Shown here one piece after another: positions 22,090-33,651 of a stretch of DNA of 64,000 nt. The stretch is from Siphonodentalium dalli (taxonomy: Eukaryota; Mollusca; Scaphopoda; Gadilida; Siphonodentaliidae). Location of the stretch: the NCBI GenBank assembly GCA_032622095.1, contig CP136067.1, forward strand, positions 127,815,030 to 127,879,029, in the 5' to 3' direction. The position numbers and the translations under genes were made by a program. Under the pieces are notes generated by a model. That model saw only the letters and a program-made list of their open reading frames with translations. It was not told where the DNA came from and did no database searches. Numbering within the stretch: the stretch's first letter is position 1; the number at the start of each line of letters is the position of its first letter.

Positions 22090-23993
22090 GTGTCGACGCA
22101 CACGATCCCGATTGTCTCCGATTAATCCGGCTGCAGGATAAATCGGGGACAATCGGGACCGTGTGCGCCTAACTTTGGAGCGGTCTTTGTCGGATCCGAT
22201 TTAATCGGACCGATCAAACTGAGTTTGATTTCATCAGGAAAATCCGGCTCGTGACGATGGCAACGCGCGTGTTTTGCTTGTCACATGACCGTCACATGAC
22301 CAAAACCTCACTCAAAATGTCGGAATAGTTAGCGGCGACCGCTATTTGAAATTAAATCAAGAATTCTGATCGATCGACAAGGAACAACGGCTGGTAGACC
22401 TGTGGGCAGAAAATGAGTGCCTGTAAAATAATCGCAACAAGAGGGCGGCAGATGTGGAAAGGTATATTACGCCAATTTACGGCTATTGCTCGTGACCTCA
22501 ATATATTAATTATTATCAATATATTTATTAAGTTTATTATTAATAAATATTAGTCTTTAGAAATACATATTAATATAAACCACCATTACTAGCTATAGTA
22601 ACTGGCTAGGTATGTTGACCACACCATGCAGTTGGCTATATACTACAGTCAGGGATGTGGCTAGAGGGTCTCCGCTGGGGGGAGGGGGGGGGGTGTCCAC
22701 CTTGGGAATTTCAAACTGCACCCCCCCCTTTAGTCGGAATCACACCGACACAACTTTTTTGCATAATTCCATTTGCACCCCCCCCCCCTTGAGTCGGAAT
22801 CGTACCAACACACAACTTTTTTTGCATATTTCATTTGCACCCCCCCCCTTGTACCTCATGCTCAGGCATAATTTCCTATATATTCATAAGCCATGCTTCT
22901 ATTTTCCCAGTATGAGAACATTAAGATATTTTAACCTGAAAATTGCCCCCCCCCCCCCCAAAAACAACTAGTGATCTAATTCCAGACAAATGCACACAGC
23001 TACCGACAACAGGCCAGGAAACACCGGCCGACCATGGTTGTTCGGCCCGGTGTGAGAAAATTTCGAAAACTATACATGAAAATCGCAAATCCTAACATCA
23101 AGACTGGCCTCAACTGAAGCTTTCCTAGTGTTGGAAATTTCAAACCTCATACTCCCCCTCAGGTTGGAAAATTCTTCAACTGATGACCATTTATGTCTAC
23201 AAGTTTGACCAAATGTAGTAAAATATTGTTTTGCTAAACTAATTAGCAGTTTTGTATTGGCCATGTGAATGGGGCAATGACACACCGGGCCGACCATGGT
23301 TCGGCCCGGTGTGCGAAAATTTTGAAATCTGAACAAGAAAATCGCAAAATCCTAACATCTAGACTAGCCTCAAGCCTTCCTACTGTTCGAAATTTCAAAC
23401 CCTACACCCCCACTTAGGTTGGAAATTTTCCAACTGATGACAATTCCAATGACAATGTTGACCAATTGTATGACAATATTGTTTTCTTAAATTAACTAGA
23501 AGTTTTTGACTGGCCACGGGGGAGAGACCAGGACACAAGCTTTCCAAGTGTTGGAAATTTCCAACCTGTCACCCCCCTAAGGTTGGAAAATTTCCAACTG
23601 ATGACCATTTCTGTCAAAATTTTTGACCAAAAATAGGAACATATGCAAATATTGGTCGAAAAACAATAAATTCCCCCAATAAATTGTTTTATAATCAAAC
23701 TACAAGAACATTTTCAACCTATTGTTGGTGTGAAATTTCGTTGTGGCAGGTATGAAATTTCCAACTATTGAAAATATAGCTCTCTGCTGGGGGGGGGGGG
23801 GGGGGGGGGTGAGACACCCCCCACACCCCCCTCTAGCCACATCCCTGACTACAGTGATCTCATAGCATACATATGATCGGAGTGAAAATCCGACTCGTGT
23901 GCGCTGACCCCCCCCCCCCCCCCATTTTATCGGGCCCGATTTATCCGGCAGCCGGATTTAACCGGGCACAATCGGGATCGTGTGCGCCGACAC
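22090..23993. mobile_element. TTA-flanked inverted-repeat element, Harbinger-like
   Basis: Terminal inverted repeats of about 45 bp (starting GTGTCGACGCACACGATCCC on the left and GTGTCGGCGCACACGATCCC read from the right) are bounded on both sides by TTA (22087-22089, 23994-23996). A 3-bp TTA/TWA duplication is typical of PIF/Harbinger elements, which is the basis of this tentative assignment. Just inside the left end, 22091-22175 can fold into a hairpin because the terminal sequence is repeated in inverted form. The hAT-like element at 22650-23847 is inserted inside. Without it the host element would be about 0.7 kb. No transposase was recognised. Confidence 0.65.
22650..23847. mobile_element. 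Non-autonomous hAT element with 8-bp target duplication
   Basis: The terminal inverted repeat CAGGGATGTGGCTAGAGG at 22650-22667 has its exact complement at 23830-23847. The flanks are identical 8-bp sequences, ACTACAGT (22642-22649 and 23848-23855). Ends starting CAGGG and 8-bp duplications define the hAT superfamily. The 1198-bp element lacks a transposase and consists of poly-C/poly-G-linked tandem units: three of about 55 bp with 'ttttgcata..tccatttgcacccc' (22720-22860) and two or three of about 240 bp with 'cggcccggtgtg' and 'gttggaaatttc' (23030-23760). The intact duplication implies fairly recent insertion. Confidence 0.9.
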
Positions 23994-24379
23994 TTACGTT
24001 GTCAAGTTGAGCTAAAATGCAATATTGTTGCGTTTAATGGAAATCAACCGTCTGTGTGACGTTATGAGTCGACGCACGAGTGAAGCGACAAGCAACATTA
24101 TCTAACTGTATCATAGTAACTATGGTGGACAACTTTGACATGGTTAAGTATATGGGTCCATGTCTTCACTATGAGTTCATAAAGGACATTTTCACAAAAC
24201 TCGAACAAGTTCTACTCTTGCGCGACGGGATTAGACTTCACTGTTTTGCTTGGATTTTTCTTTTGTTTTTATTGTTGAGATTTCAAACTTATATAATATC
24301 GGTTTCCAAACAAATTTTTCCGAATTGACACAAGCCCTACATTGTAATTATATCATCGACATGGTTCGAGTGTACTTAC

Positions 24380-24548
24380 CTTCTTTTTGTGTGTAGTTGA
24401 AAGTTTCTTTCATGGCAATGGCATAAACGCTGAAAACGAAGACGGAACCAGTCACACACTTTTCGAAACAGGCGACGATGAAGCCAATCCACAATAGAGG
24501 GCGAAGACGCCTAGCAGACCACACCGTAGTATCCGATATTCCATGTCC
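24380..24548 (-). CDS. MFS transporter, first membrane-segment exon
   Basis: This 169-nt minus-strand exon has a strong acceptor (TGTTTCTCTTGTGTTTATAG, ending at 24549) and a consensus donor (GAAG before GTAAGT at 24379). It encodes GHGISDTTVWSARRLRPLLW, then IGFIVACFEKCVTGSVFVFS, then VYAIAMKETFNYTQKE. This matches the start of the nodulin-like domain: W, a glycine-rich helix, a short aromatic/FS segment, and 'K..l.Y.Q'. It enters in phase 0 and leaves in phase 1, so it joins cleanly to 13187-13393 and is compatible with 27503-28465 upstream. It was too short to stand out as an ORF and is supported by splice sites plus family pattern. Confidence 0.85.
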
Positions 24549-24609
24549 CTATAAACACAAGAGAAACACCATGCAGAGTTGTTATTTGGTGGGAGAATCA
24601 GATTCAGAT

Positions 24610-24990
24610 TACGGATTAGTCCCCGTACGACGTGGTTCTGTAAACGAACAGACCAGAATCAGTAAACGAACAGACCGTAATCGTAACCAATCGTTTTTAC
24701 GTCGTAATCCAGATTCTGATTCCGATTACGGACTCAAACGTTCGTAATGTAAACAAACCGAGATTTCGCCACCTCGAAGTTTAAAAACACAATAATACAC
24801 GGATTTAGTCCCCGTACGACGTGGTTCTGTAAACGAACAGACCAGAATCAGTAAACGAACAGACCGTAATCGTAACCAATCGTTTTTACGTCGTAATCCA
24901 GATTCTGATTCCGATTACGGACTCAAACGTTCGTAATGTAAACAAACCGAGATTTCGCCACCTCGAAGTTTAAAAACACAATAATACATA
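24610..24990. repeat. Direct tandem duplication, 189-bp unit
   Basis: The segment starting 'ccccgtacgacgtggttctg' at 24621 is repeated almost exactly from 24810, through 'cctcgaagtttaaaaacaca'. The identity is high enough to suggest a recent duplication. Within each unit 'aacgaacagacc' and the words 'gattctgattccgattacgg' and 'gattcagattacggatt' form smaller internal repeats. It lies in the transporter intron just upstream of exon 24380-24548. Confidence 0.9.
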
Positions 24991-27060
24991 AGGATCCGTC
25001 CCTTGTGCACAAATTATTGCAGAATATAAACGATCTTTATCAAAGAATTTTAAATGCGGAGACAAATTTGTTTTATCGAGTGTAAACTGGGAGAATGTTA
25101 CTGAAATTAGCCAAATAATAATGTTATTGATAGTAACACTGGGGAGCACTTCGGTTGATGCGAAGCAAATCATTGTCAATTTCATTGTCACTTTCATATG
25201 TTCATTTCATAACTCCATCCATAAAATACCGCCCGAACGCATGTCGATTTCAAATTCGGCGGACACGTCACCATTGACCGAATTCACGTGAACCTGCATG
25301 GATATGTCTTCTGCTTTGTTCGTTATTATAATTTTCCTTCTTATTCAAGAAATAGTAGGATTATATGATATCGATGGATTATCAGATACACGTATGTACT
25401 ATCTAGTCTTATAGCAATTTCATATTTAAAATGTTTTGTTTCGTTAAATGCAGTCGTTTTGCACAATAGTCTCTGTATAGTGCAGAAACTCAGGCATTTT
25501 TGGCCAAAGTGCTGTACATTAGTTGGAAGATAAAGCTTTGCGCATGAAGCTAATGTTGTGGTCTTGTGATCGCACTTGAACTGCATCTCCCAATCGCACA
25601 AACACAAATGTAACGCTTATTCTAGGGTATCGGGACTTTATAGTGGAAATGTCAATCAATTTATTGATTAATCAATTTATTGATTAAGTACCCACACGTA
25701 CAAGTTCTAGGGACGTGGCTAGAGGTTTCCTCAAATTTCTGGCCAACTGCACCCCCGCCTTGAACCAAACATCAATCTCACAGGTTCGCAGAATTCCATT
25801 TGCACCCCTTGGAAATATCCAACCTGACACATACTAAGATTGGAAAATTACCAACATAGTTTTATTGCCGGAGGGACTGCACAATTAGTGTCTGTTGACG
25901 AGTCGATATCCACTCATCATATTGTTCAAGTGGGTTTGATCTGTCCCTTAAAATTCTTCTGAGACGTTGTCTTCTTGGCTCTTCATTTTCACGCTGTGCT
26001 TATTCAAAAACCTCAATAATATATTATCGAAACTCATTCTGCAGATGTATAAACGTCAGCATGAGTCTCCATACAATTATACCCCAAAATGATACTGCTA
26101 TACATGCTGATTGTGACCGGTGAGTGTTCACGAATTAGTCGTGAGACGGTGTCCATTGACACGTGGCAAATCTGATAGATTGGATCAACCTCATCATCGA
26201 CAGCGTGTGTCGTTGGCGCTAAAACGAAGATACCTTTGCGTTCAGCCACTACCAAATAAATTACCTGGTTTATAAAATAAAAGGAGTGCTGATTAAAGAT
26301 ACCCTCACCGATTTGACATCACAAAACCACCATATGTATGTTTTGTATATTTATGTACCCATGAACCCTTTAATATGAAGTTTTGATGGCCACTTAGCGA
26401 CTTTCAATATTACATTGCATATGTAACAATCAAGAGCTTCCGTTATTTAGCTCTTTTCTTCTTACATGTATGATTAAGATAGAAGGTGTTTGTATCAAAC
26501 TATGTGTGCAGCAGCTGATAAATTGGTATTACTACTATGAATAGTTTTGACAGCGTGCACATATAAAAATCAATATTTTCCAGAACCGTATCTGAATATC
26601 GTCAAAAATATTGAAGCTGAGATAACATTATGTAAACAGTAATCAGTAATCATTATTGACAAATTGAAAAGGAACGACATGGACACCCGAGTCGAAGAAA
26701 TAATTTGCAGGAAATTTAATTTGGAAATTGAAACTGCACTTCCTTATTCGATATGATGCATACAATAATTTATGCACAAATTTCGTTGATGAGATTGGAT
26801 CAAAGACTGATAGATTCACGGGATTGAGTGATAAGCAAACGTTTCTCCTCTTAATGACAAATAATGGGCCAGAAAAATATCCCACATAATCTCGGCAATA
26901 TAGTCCTGACAATTTTCAAAAGAGGTCGAATATACCTGACATATTATGATTTATTATCCATCCCTTTACTAAACTTTTTTTCTGATTGGGCAAAAGCCAT
27001 CACATGATAGTCCGTGATAAAGTCATAAGGACTCCGAACGTGTCAGGAATATACTACCTG
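24991..27060. other. Intronic non-coding DNA, with a hAT-family remnant at 25705-25860
   Basis: No exon recognised. At 25705-25860 the words 'agggacgtggctagagg', 'tccatttgcacccc' and 'aaatatccaacctgacac' mark the left part of a hAT element of the 22650-23847 family, with no matching right end. The minus-strand frame 26034-26255 has no recognisable domain or splice support. Confidence 0.45.
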
Positions 27061-27078
27061 ACATCATAGGAGTCCAGA

Positions 27079-27183
27079 AAGTCATATTGGACTCAGTCAT
27101 ATTGGACTCAGGTTGTGGTGAACAGTCATATTGGACTCGTGACGCTATACGCGTCGTCCAATATGACTTTTCACCACAACCTG
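27079..27183. repeat. Hairpin with triplicated AGTCATATTGGACTC arm
   Basis: AGTCATATTGGACTC occurs three times (about 27079, 27095, 27124). The last copy, preceded by CAGGTTGTGGTGAA, pairs with GTCCAATATGACTTTTCACC and ACAACCTG at 27153-27183. The tip is GTGACGCTATACGCGTCG. The arms are about 30 nt with one mismatch. Confidence 0.85.
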
Positions 27184-27502
27184 GACTCGCACAAGAGACT
27201 CTGTTGTGAAATGTTCTTCCTTTGAAATAACATGTTATGCGTGGGTCAGAGACTGCATTACATTGTAAATGTGTAGTATACATGTATGCGTACTGTACGC
27301 ATTTACTCTTTCATGTTATTTGGAATATTAGTCGATATTGCCATCTGTGCACGTGGGTGGCAGGAAGGCAGCCATTGAGACTATATATATATGTCATTAC
27401 TGGCGATGTGATTCTACTACTATCTATGTGTTGTATATTTAATTCATTGTAAAAGTATATCATAAGATAACAAAATAATAAACCAAATCAACAATAGTGT
27501 AC

Positions 27503-28465
27503 CTCTGTGTACTGAATCGGTGGCCTTGTGGAACCACTGTTTCTTGGAACATCTTTACCGACAACGTGTTGAGAAGGGAAGAAGGCGGAGGCTCTTCGCT
27601 GAATTGAGCTTGTAGAGAGTGTTCTGGATCCCACTACCATGGAGTGTCTCCGCCTACGTTCATCTTTGAATCCAGCGTCATTGAGTGTTATCCCATGACT
27701 AGGCGTTGAAATTGAATTGCGTGTCATCTTTCCAAATACTTTATCACCAATGCTCAAAATATCCGAACTAACGGGTAATTTCAACGAACCATGTCTCGGC
27801 AGAATAGAGTTAACTCCCTTTGAACCATGTATCTCAGAAGGGACGATATCAACTGTACTGTTATTGTTAATGCATAGATCATTATGCACGTCCTTGCTTA
27901 TGGTTTCAGTCCCAGGTGACACATCACCACGTGCAGAGGGCGTATTGAACGACGCCCTACTTGTTCTTGACACGAATCTTGCATTTTGAATCTCAGTCAG
28001 ATTGCTAGAATACAATGTCGTGCTTCCCGCTGGACAGTTCTGAACATTAGCCGAACTATAGGAATCCACTCCTGCCATTTCATTTGGAGAATTGTAAGCA
28101 ACAGATGACCCTTCAGAATGTTTTGGAGAATTGTGTATAGTGGAGGGAAAGCTTCCCTGTTCGCTAGCGAATCTATGATACTCTGTGTTGCTTTGTCCAA
28201 TGCCGCCGTCTATCTCGGTGTCAAATTCTCCAGTCATGCTTTCCTGCCTCAAAGAACATATATATCCTTGTTTGTGGCACTTTCCTGTGTCGGGTGGTTC
28301 CCCTGTGACACATGCTCTAGCCATGTATTCCCGTTCCATGAAATTGTCAATACATTCACACCATTGCTTCCCAGTGTCATCACTTTCTCCAAGCGTGCAT
28401 TCCTGACCAGTGAGACACTCACACCATTGTCCCTGACTATGCTCACTGTGTCCGTCTGTCTCCAT
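27503..28465 (-). CDS. Probable first coding exon of the MFS transporter (N-terminal extension)
   Basis: This 321-codon open exon on the minus strand starts at an ATG at 28465 in good context (accgATGG). Its protein starts METDGHSEHSQGQWCEC and has near its start two short cysteine repeats (GQWCECLTGQEC and KQWCECIDN), then serine- and asparagine-rich sequence without membrane segments. It ends RRRRHSMVVGSRTLSTSS and IQYTE at a weak donor (GAG before GTACAC at 27502). The exit phase 0 suits the exon at 24548, which begins with the transporter's first helix. Joining them is therefore an inference from strand, order and phase, since the extension has no recognisable domain. A basic, serine-rich stretch before helix 1 suggests a cytosolic regulatory tail. 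A broken duplicate lies at 34213-35117. Confidence 0.6.
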
Positions 28466-28469
28466 CGGT

Positions 28470-28808
28470 TTCTGGCACCCCGATAAATTATTATCCAAGA
28501 TTTATGTGCTGCTGTTCTATGGGACTTCTAGTCTTATTTACACTTTCTGACGTAACAATATCTATCCCATGATCCATGCCCTCTTCTGTTGGGTGCTTCT
28601 ATTCATATTAATTTCACAAAATATTTATACGCTATTAACAGAAGGCATGTCATAGTGAGTTACCCATCCCCAATACTCGAAATTCGATTCGTAGTTAATT
28701 ATTCATTGCATCACCTGATTGAGAGCGATAGCTTATACACATGGTGGTCCATCAAGTTTCCTCGGTGCGTGGGCGTCGGGAAGAACAATTATCGGTGATA
28801 CGGAGTAA
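28470..28808 (-). other. 5' flank of transporter exon, shared with the duplicate copy
   Basis: This flank is similar to 35118-35530 upstream of the pseudo-exon, including 'gaagaacaattatcggtgat' and 'acctgattgagag'. It should contain the 5' UTR and promoter of the minus-strand gene, but no TATA box or initiator can be named with confidence. Confidence 0.45.
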
Positions 28809-28984
28809 TTATGTGTGGAATATTATTAGGGCCACTTCCTAATGACGCTTTCGGCGTCCACCAATCTGCCATTCAATGTATAATTCTTCGCAAAATCCGA
28901 AATATGCCGCATGAATAATATAATACAAATTCTGAAATATAAGGGCAATACTCCCGAAATACTCGGCCATGTTTTAAGTCAGAT

Positions 28985-29083
28985 AATAGCTGAAAACTGT
29001 ACATTATTTCAGCGAATGGAACGATCTCGGCCTACGGCCTAGATCGATCCATTCCCTGAAATAATGTACAGTTTTCAGCCATA
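28985..29083. repeat. Hairpin, ~45-nt arms, tip CTCGGCCTACGGCCTAG
   Basis: The left arm (GCTGAAAACTGTACATTATT followed by TCAGCGAATGGA) pairs with the right arm (CCATTCCCTGAAATAATGTA followed by CAGTTTTCAGC). There are about three mismatches. The tip belongs to the GC-rich type shared by other hairpins in the window. Confidence 0.9.
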
Positions 29084-29159
29084 ATCATATACATAATGTA
29101 CACAACATTATATAATAACTTTATAATACATGAATGAAACAGACACATGTATATGATTC

Positions 29160-29560
29160 GTGTAATTTTGTTTATCTTTTAAACAGTATCGATTTAAAGA
29201 ACACATTATTATTTTTTTTTTTTTTAATTGAACTCTAATCTGCTGTTGAACTATAAAATACTTCTTTTATTTAAATTTAAATGAGAAAATTTAAATTAAA
29301 TTTTGTAATTTTTTTTAAAGTTTTTAATTTTCTTTTTAGATTTTAGATTGAAACTTCAAAATATGTTCTAATTAATTTAAACATAAATTAATTTAATTTT
29401 TAAATTTTCTTTTAGATTTTTAGATTTTAGAATTTTGAAAAAGATTAAAAAAAATTCTATTTGTTTAAAATTTTAATTAAAAAAAAGGCCACTATAACAT
29501 CTGCCGGGGCACAACACCATATTTTGTTGAAATCAGTCAAAGGCTCTGAAAGAAAAATCG
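29160..29560 (-). repeat. AT-rich tract joined to the 'ctgccgg..gttataatgg' repeat
   Basis: About 300 bp of nearly pure A/T (29170-29485) ends at 'ccactataacatctgccggg', the reverse complement of the repeat at 16020-16245. Read on the minus strand the layout is core followed by an A/T-rich tail, as at 16 kb. Confidence 0.45.
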
Positions 29561-29639
29561 CACAGACCAGAACAGACAGACAGATCCCTGAACTCTTTAA
29601 CATATCATAATACTAATGAAAAAATAACACAAAGCGAAA

Positions 29640-31735
29640 TTATCGCTGCTCTGTGAGAAATTAAGAACAAAAAATCTCCCGGCATAGATGGTATAAGAAA
29701 TCAATTACTTAAAACAGTAGTTCCTATTATTATTGAAGATGTCACACGTCTCTTCAATATTCTACTTAAGTCTTCTCATTATCCAAGAAAATGGAGCGAA
29801 TCAACACTGAAACCAATTTACAAAAAAGGCGATAGGAGTGACCCCAATAATTACCGAGCGATTGCTCTGAGTAGTTCAGTAGGAAAATTATATAACAAAA
29901 TTATAAATAAGAGAATAATGAAATTCTTAGAAGAAAATAATCTGATAAGTGAAAACCAATTTGGTTTTCGAAAAAACAAGAGCACAATAGATAGTGCTTT
30001 CATTTTGAAAACATTAATCGCTACGTACCAAAAACAAACAAAACCACTCTACGCAGCGTTCATAGATTTCCGTAAAGCATTTGACTCCAGATAGGGAAAT
30101 ACTTTTCCAAAAAGTTAACCGCATTGGGATTACTGGTAACCTCTTACACACATTAAAGTCCATGTACAATTCGAGTTATTATATGACGCGGACAAGGGAT
30201 GGGGTGGGACCTAAACAATTATCAAATATTGGAGTAAGGCAGGGATGTACTGTGTCTCCCACACTATTTAGTATTTTTATAGATGACATATCGGAATTTT
30301 TTTATCAGTCATGCTCGCCTGTGAATATTGGGAACACCGCCATCAATCATCTTCTTTTTGCCGATGACCTTATCTTATTATCTGACTCACAGGACGGGTT
30401 ACAAAACTGCCTGAATAATTTACAAGTATATGTAAATAACAACAACCTTGCAATTAATACTGAAAAAAGTAAATGCATTGTATTTCGAAAAAGGAAAACT
30501 CTAAAATTTCCCTCGTTCAAGATTGGCAATCTTCCCATTGCACTTAATTGTTGATGAGTACACATATTTAGGCATTAGATTCTGTGCTAATGGGTCATTG
30601 AGAAAAGCACAAAATGAAGTAAACAACAAGGGCCTGAAGGCACTCTATTCGCTTGTTAGGTCACTACAACAACACGATATATTCTCAATTAATTTGTGGA
30701 TCAAACTGTATGATAAACTCATTAAACCCATTACACTATATGGTTGCGAAATATGGGCCTCTGATATCAACCTCAACAATATAGATACTGCGCCATGTCG
30801 ATCGTCTCATCACAATTTTTGCAAACGAGCACTTGGAGTAAACAGGAAAGCATCAAATCACGCGGTACGTGCTGAGCTTGGTAGATACCCCGTTGTTTAT
30901 GAAGCATTATCTCGTGCTACTAAATATGCGTTAAAAATATCGACTGCAGAAAAACATTCCCTCGTTCATAAATCAGCCACAATGTCCGATGACCGCATAA
31001 GTGGTCCTTTAACTTTGACATTCCAAAACTCACGGAAATTATTGATAAAACTGATCAGTATTTGAAGAAAATTCAACACACTATTTGTGATAGTTTCAAG
31101 GTTGACCATGTGTCGTGTTCCAGAAGAGATATATATATAACGATGAAAAACCATCAGGTAAGAACAAATTGAGGGTGTATAGAGAAATAATAAGTGATTA
31201 CCAATTGGAGCCATATTTGGTCATAGTAAAAAATATCGAAGTAAGAAAGATCTTCAGCAAATTGCGGATTAGCAATCATACTCTAGAAATTGAAAAAGGG
31301 CGCCATAAACAACCGAAGATTCCTGTAGACAAGATAATATGCAGAAAGTGTGGATTGGAAACGGAAACCGAGGAACATTTTATTTTAAAATGTCCTATTT
31401 ACAAAAGCATTCGTCTCCGTTTCTTTGACGAAATAAATAAAGTAAATCACAAGTTTATTAATATGACTGATGCCCAAAAATTCATTTTCATACTGCGAAA
31501 TGACAAAACAGAAAGTGCAATATCATCTGTAACATGGCCCGTCTCTTTTTCCACAAAAGGTCTGAAACACCAGATTTTCAACAACAAACATGACATTGTT
31601 TCCATTTTAATTCTGATTACAATTGTGTATACTCATTGTATCATATATATATTTATTGTTATTTATGTTGTGACATCGGCCCCGTGTGGGTGTAATTGTC
31701 AATAAACTTATCTTATCTTATCTTATCTTATCTAA
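29640..31735 (+). mobile_element. 5'-truncated, frameshifted non-LTR retrotransposon (LINE)
   Basis: The reverse transcriptase is recognisable in pieces. 29660-30092 gives KNKKSPGIDGI, RKWSESTLKPIYKKGDRSDP, NNYRAIALSSSVGKLY, ENQFGFRKNKST and AFIDFRKAFDS. After a frameshift near 30090 comes DREILFQK, GVRQGCTVSPTLFSIFIDDI and the catalytic box FADDLILLSD (30081-30554). A second frameshift near 30545 leads to the C-terminal thumb-like part (30523-31065), and a third to a frame with a CX2C...H...C motif (CRKCGLETETEEHFILKC, 31115-31705). The 3' end has AATAAA and a (TTATC)n tail (31706-31735). No endonuclease domain is seen upstream, so it is 5'-truncated. At least three frameshifts make it dead. 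The clade is uncertain. Confidence 0.9.
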
Positions 31736-31739
31736 ACCA

Positions 31740-33649
31740 GAGAACACACATTCGTTTTGCCTTTAAATGTGAAAATCATGCTAAATGAAAAACATTGATG
31801 TAATCATGGATAAATTTGTAACATCTTGGCGTAAATATAAATCTCAGTATATTATGATTTGACAACAAAATAGTAGTTTGAATATAGCAACTTTAACACT
31901 GAATGTATGCATGGATAACAAAATTAGGGCGAAGAAAGATTGCAGCAGAATTTTAAATGCAGCCATTGACCGGCTCAGTTGCTGATTGGTCGAACATATC
32001 CGCTAATAATTATTTGATTGATAGCTGTGGAAAGGTCCATTGTGTTATAGTTATTTGTCACATATATTCAAACTCCCAAAACGACATTTAATCGTGTATC
32101 ATTACTTAGAGCACAATCCCATTGTTGCAATCGATCCCTGATTTTTGGTAAAGTACACCAATTCCCAAGGCTGGCGAAGGAATAGTTCAATGATAACCCA
32201 TTGTTAGGCACCCGCAACTCATAACAGACAAATCGCACGGGCGCTTTAAAGTGGGACCAGTCCGTGTTGTTTCGGACATATCTATTTGCATTCAACGGCG
32301 ATCAGTTCATGTTAACCACGTTTTTGGGCGTGGCTAAACGGTTATTGTGTCCAAGTGCACGGCAAGCGCACGGTACATTTCCAGTTTATTGCATTATATG
32401 GGATCAATTGTGTGCTAAGTCGATCAGAGCACGCGAATTGTTCTTTATCAGAATAAATCTCGTCTTCGACTCGATTGATTCTGGCAAAGAACAATTATTG
32501 TGCTCTAACCATTACGAAACGTACGGCAAAGATAAATAATCCAATAATCGGAAAGGATTATCTATTGTGAGAAGACAACTCTATTCAGGCAGCAGGAGAA
32601 TGTTTCTGCGTCGTGTATTTATGTTTTGATTGAAGCCAATAAAGCACATCTGCGGTCACTCCGTGGAAAAATCGCTTGTCTCTACCATCGGATTATTGTT
32701 TACACCTTCGCACACTGGAGATCCGTGAACTCAACCTATGGTTGAGAACTCTAACAACGGTTAACGATGACGGACATTAAGTGTAATCGTTATGATATAT
32801 ACCCATGTAATGTGCCATAATTCAAATATTTTCAGAGTTCATTGTGTGTGTATATATAATGGTTCTATTGCTTGATTGTCAAAACTTCAGTGTTTAATCA
32901 GATTTGTTTGTATATGGGCTGATAAATGAAAAATATTCCTCCGACTCGAGTATATTTTCTTGTTCAATGGAACTCCACACAGTCGCCTGTTGATCTGGAT
33001 AAAAACTGCCATACATATTGTACAGCACAAATATATCCTCATCGATACCCACACGCCCAGCGTAACGCATGAAAGTGGGTCACCGACGAAAACCCGAGGA
33101 TTGAAGCTCGGAATTAACTCGTACAACGGCGACTCAAAAATGGACCAAACCACGCACAAAGGTTTTCGATACCACGTGCATAGATTAATTAAGCTTCCGA
33201 TGTAATGTTATGCAAAGTAAATCCTGCTGACGAAATTTGATGGCTAAATGGTCCATGTTTGTTGAAACCCCATCTATAACATATATTGCATGCATTATAG
33301 CTCGCCATCAACCGACTAATGTTATTATATAGCATGCAGATTTATGTGCATTCAATTTAGCACTGCTGTACATAATGCGACACACATTTGAATCTAGAAG
33401 ATTTTATGTTTAATATCGAAATCGTTATCAATGACGGCTCGGGTAAGATATATCTTTACGACATTCAAAACTCGACATTCAAAAGGTATATAACAATAAT
33501 AATTCATATGCATATCACGTTCGTTCAATCACTCAGTGTTTAATGTCCCATGCCTTGATGTTATTCAAGAACATTTGTTTGACCCAACAAAACAAGTTAT
33601 AAATTAGGGGATAATGGGTCCTACTAAAAGCCTATTGCACCGACCGCAC
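31740..33649. other. Non-coding stretch with one imperfect hairpin
   Basis: No gene recognised. 32425-32509 forms an imperfect hairpin: AGAGCACGCGAATTGTTCTT and onward pairs with AAGAACAATTATTGTGCTCT around the tip TCGTCTTCGACTCGA. Other short ORFs have no support. Confidence 0.45.
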
Positions 33650-33651
33650 CT

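Noticed and set aside
22681-22980. Poly-C/poly-G runs as telomere or G-rich regulatory DNA
   Set aside because: They recur at fixed positions in copies of one hAT-like family, so they belong to the transposon.
26034-26255. Possible exon on the minus strand within the transporter intron
   Set aside because: No family resemblance, and the flanking splice-like sites do not make a sensible exon.
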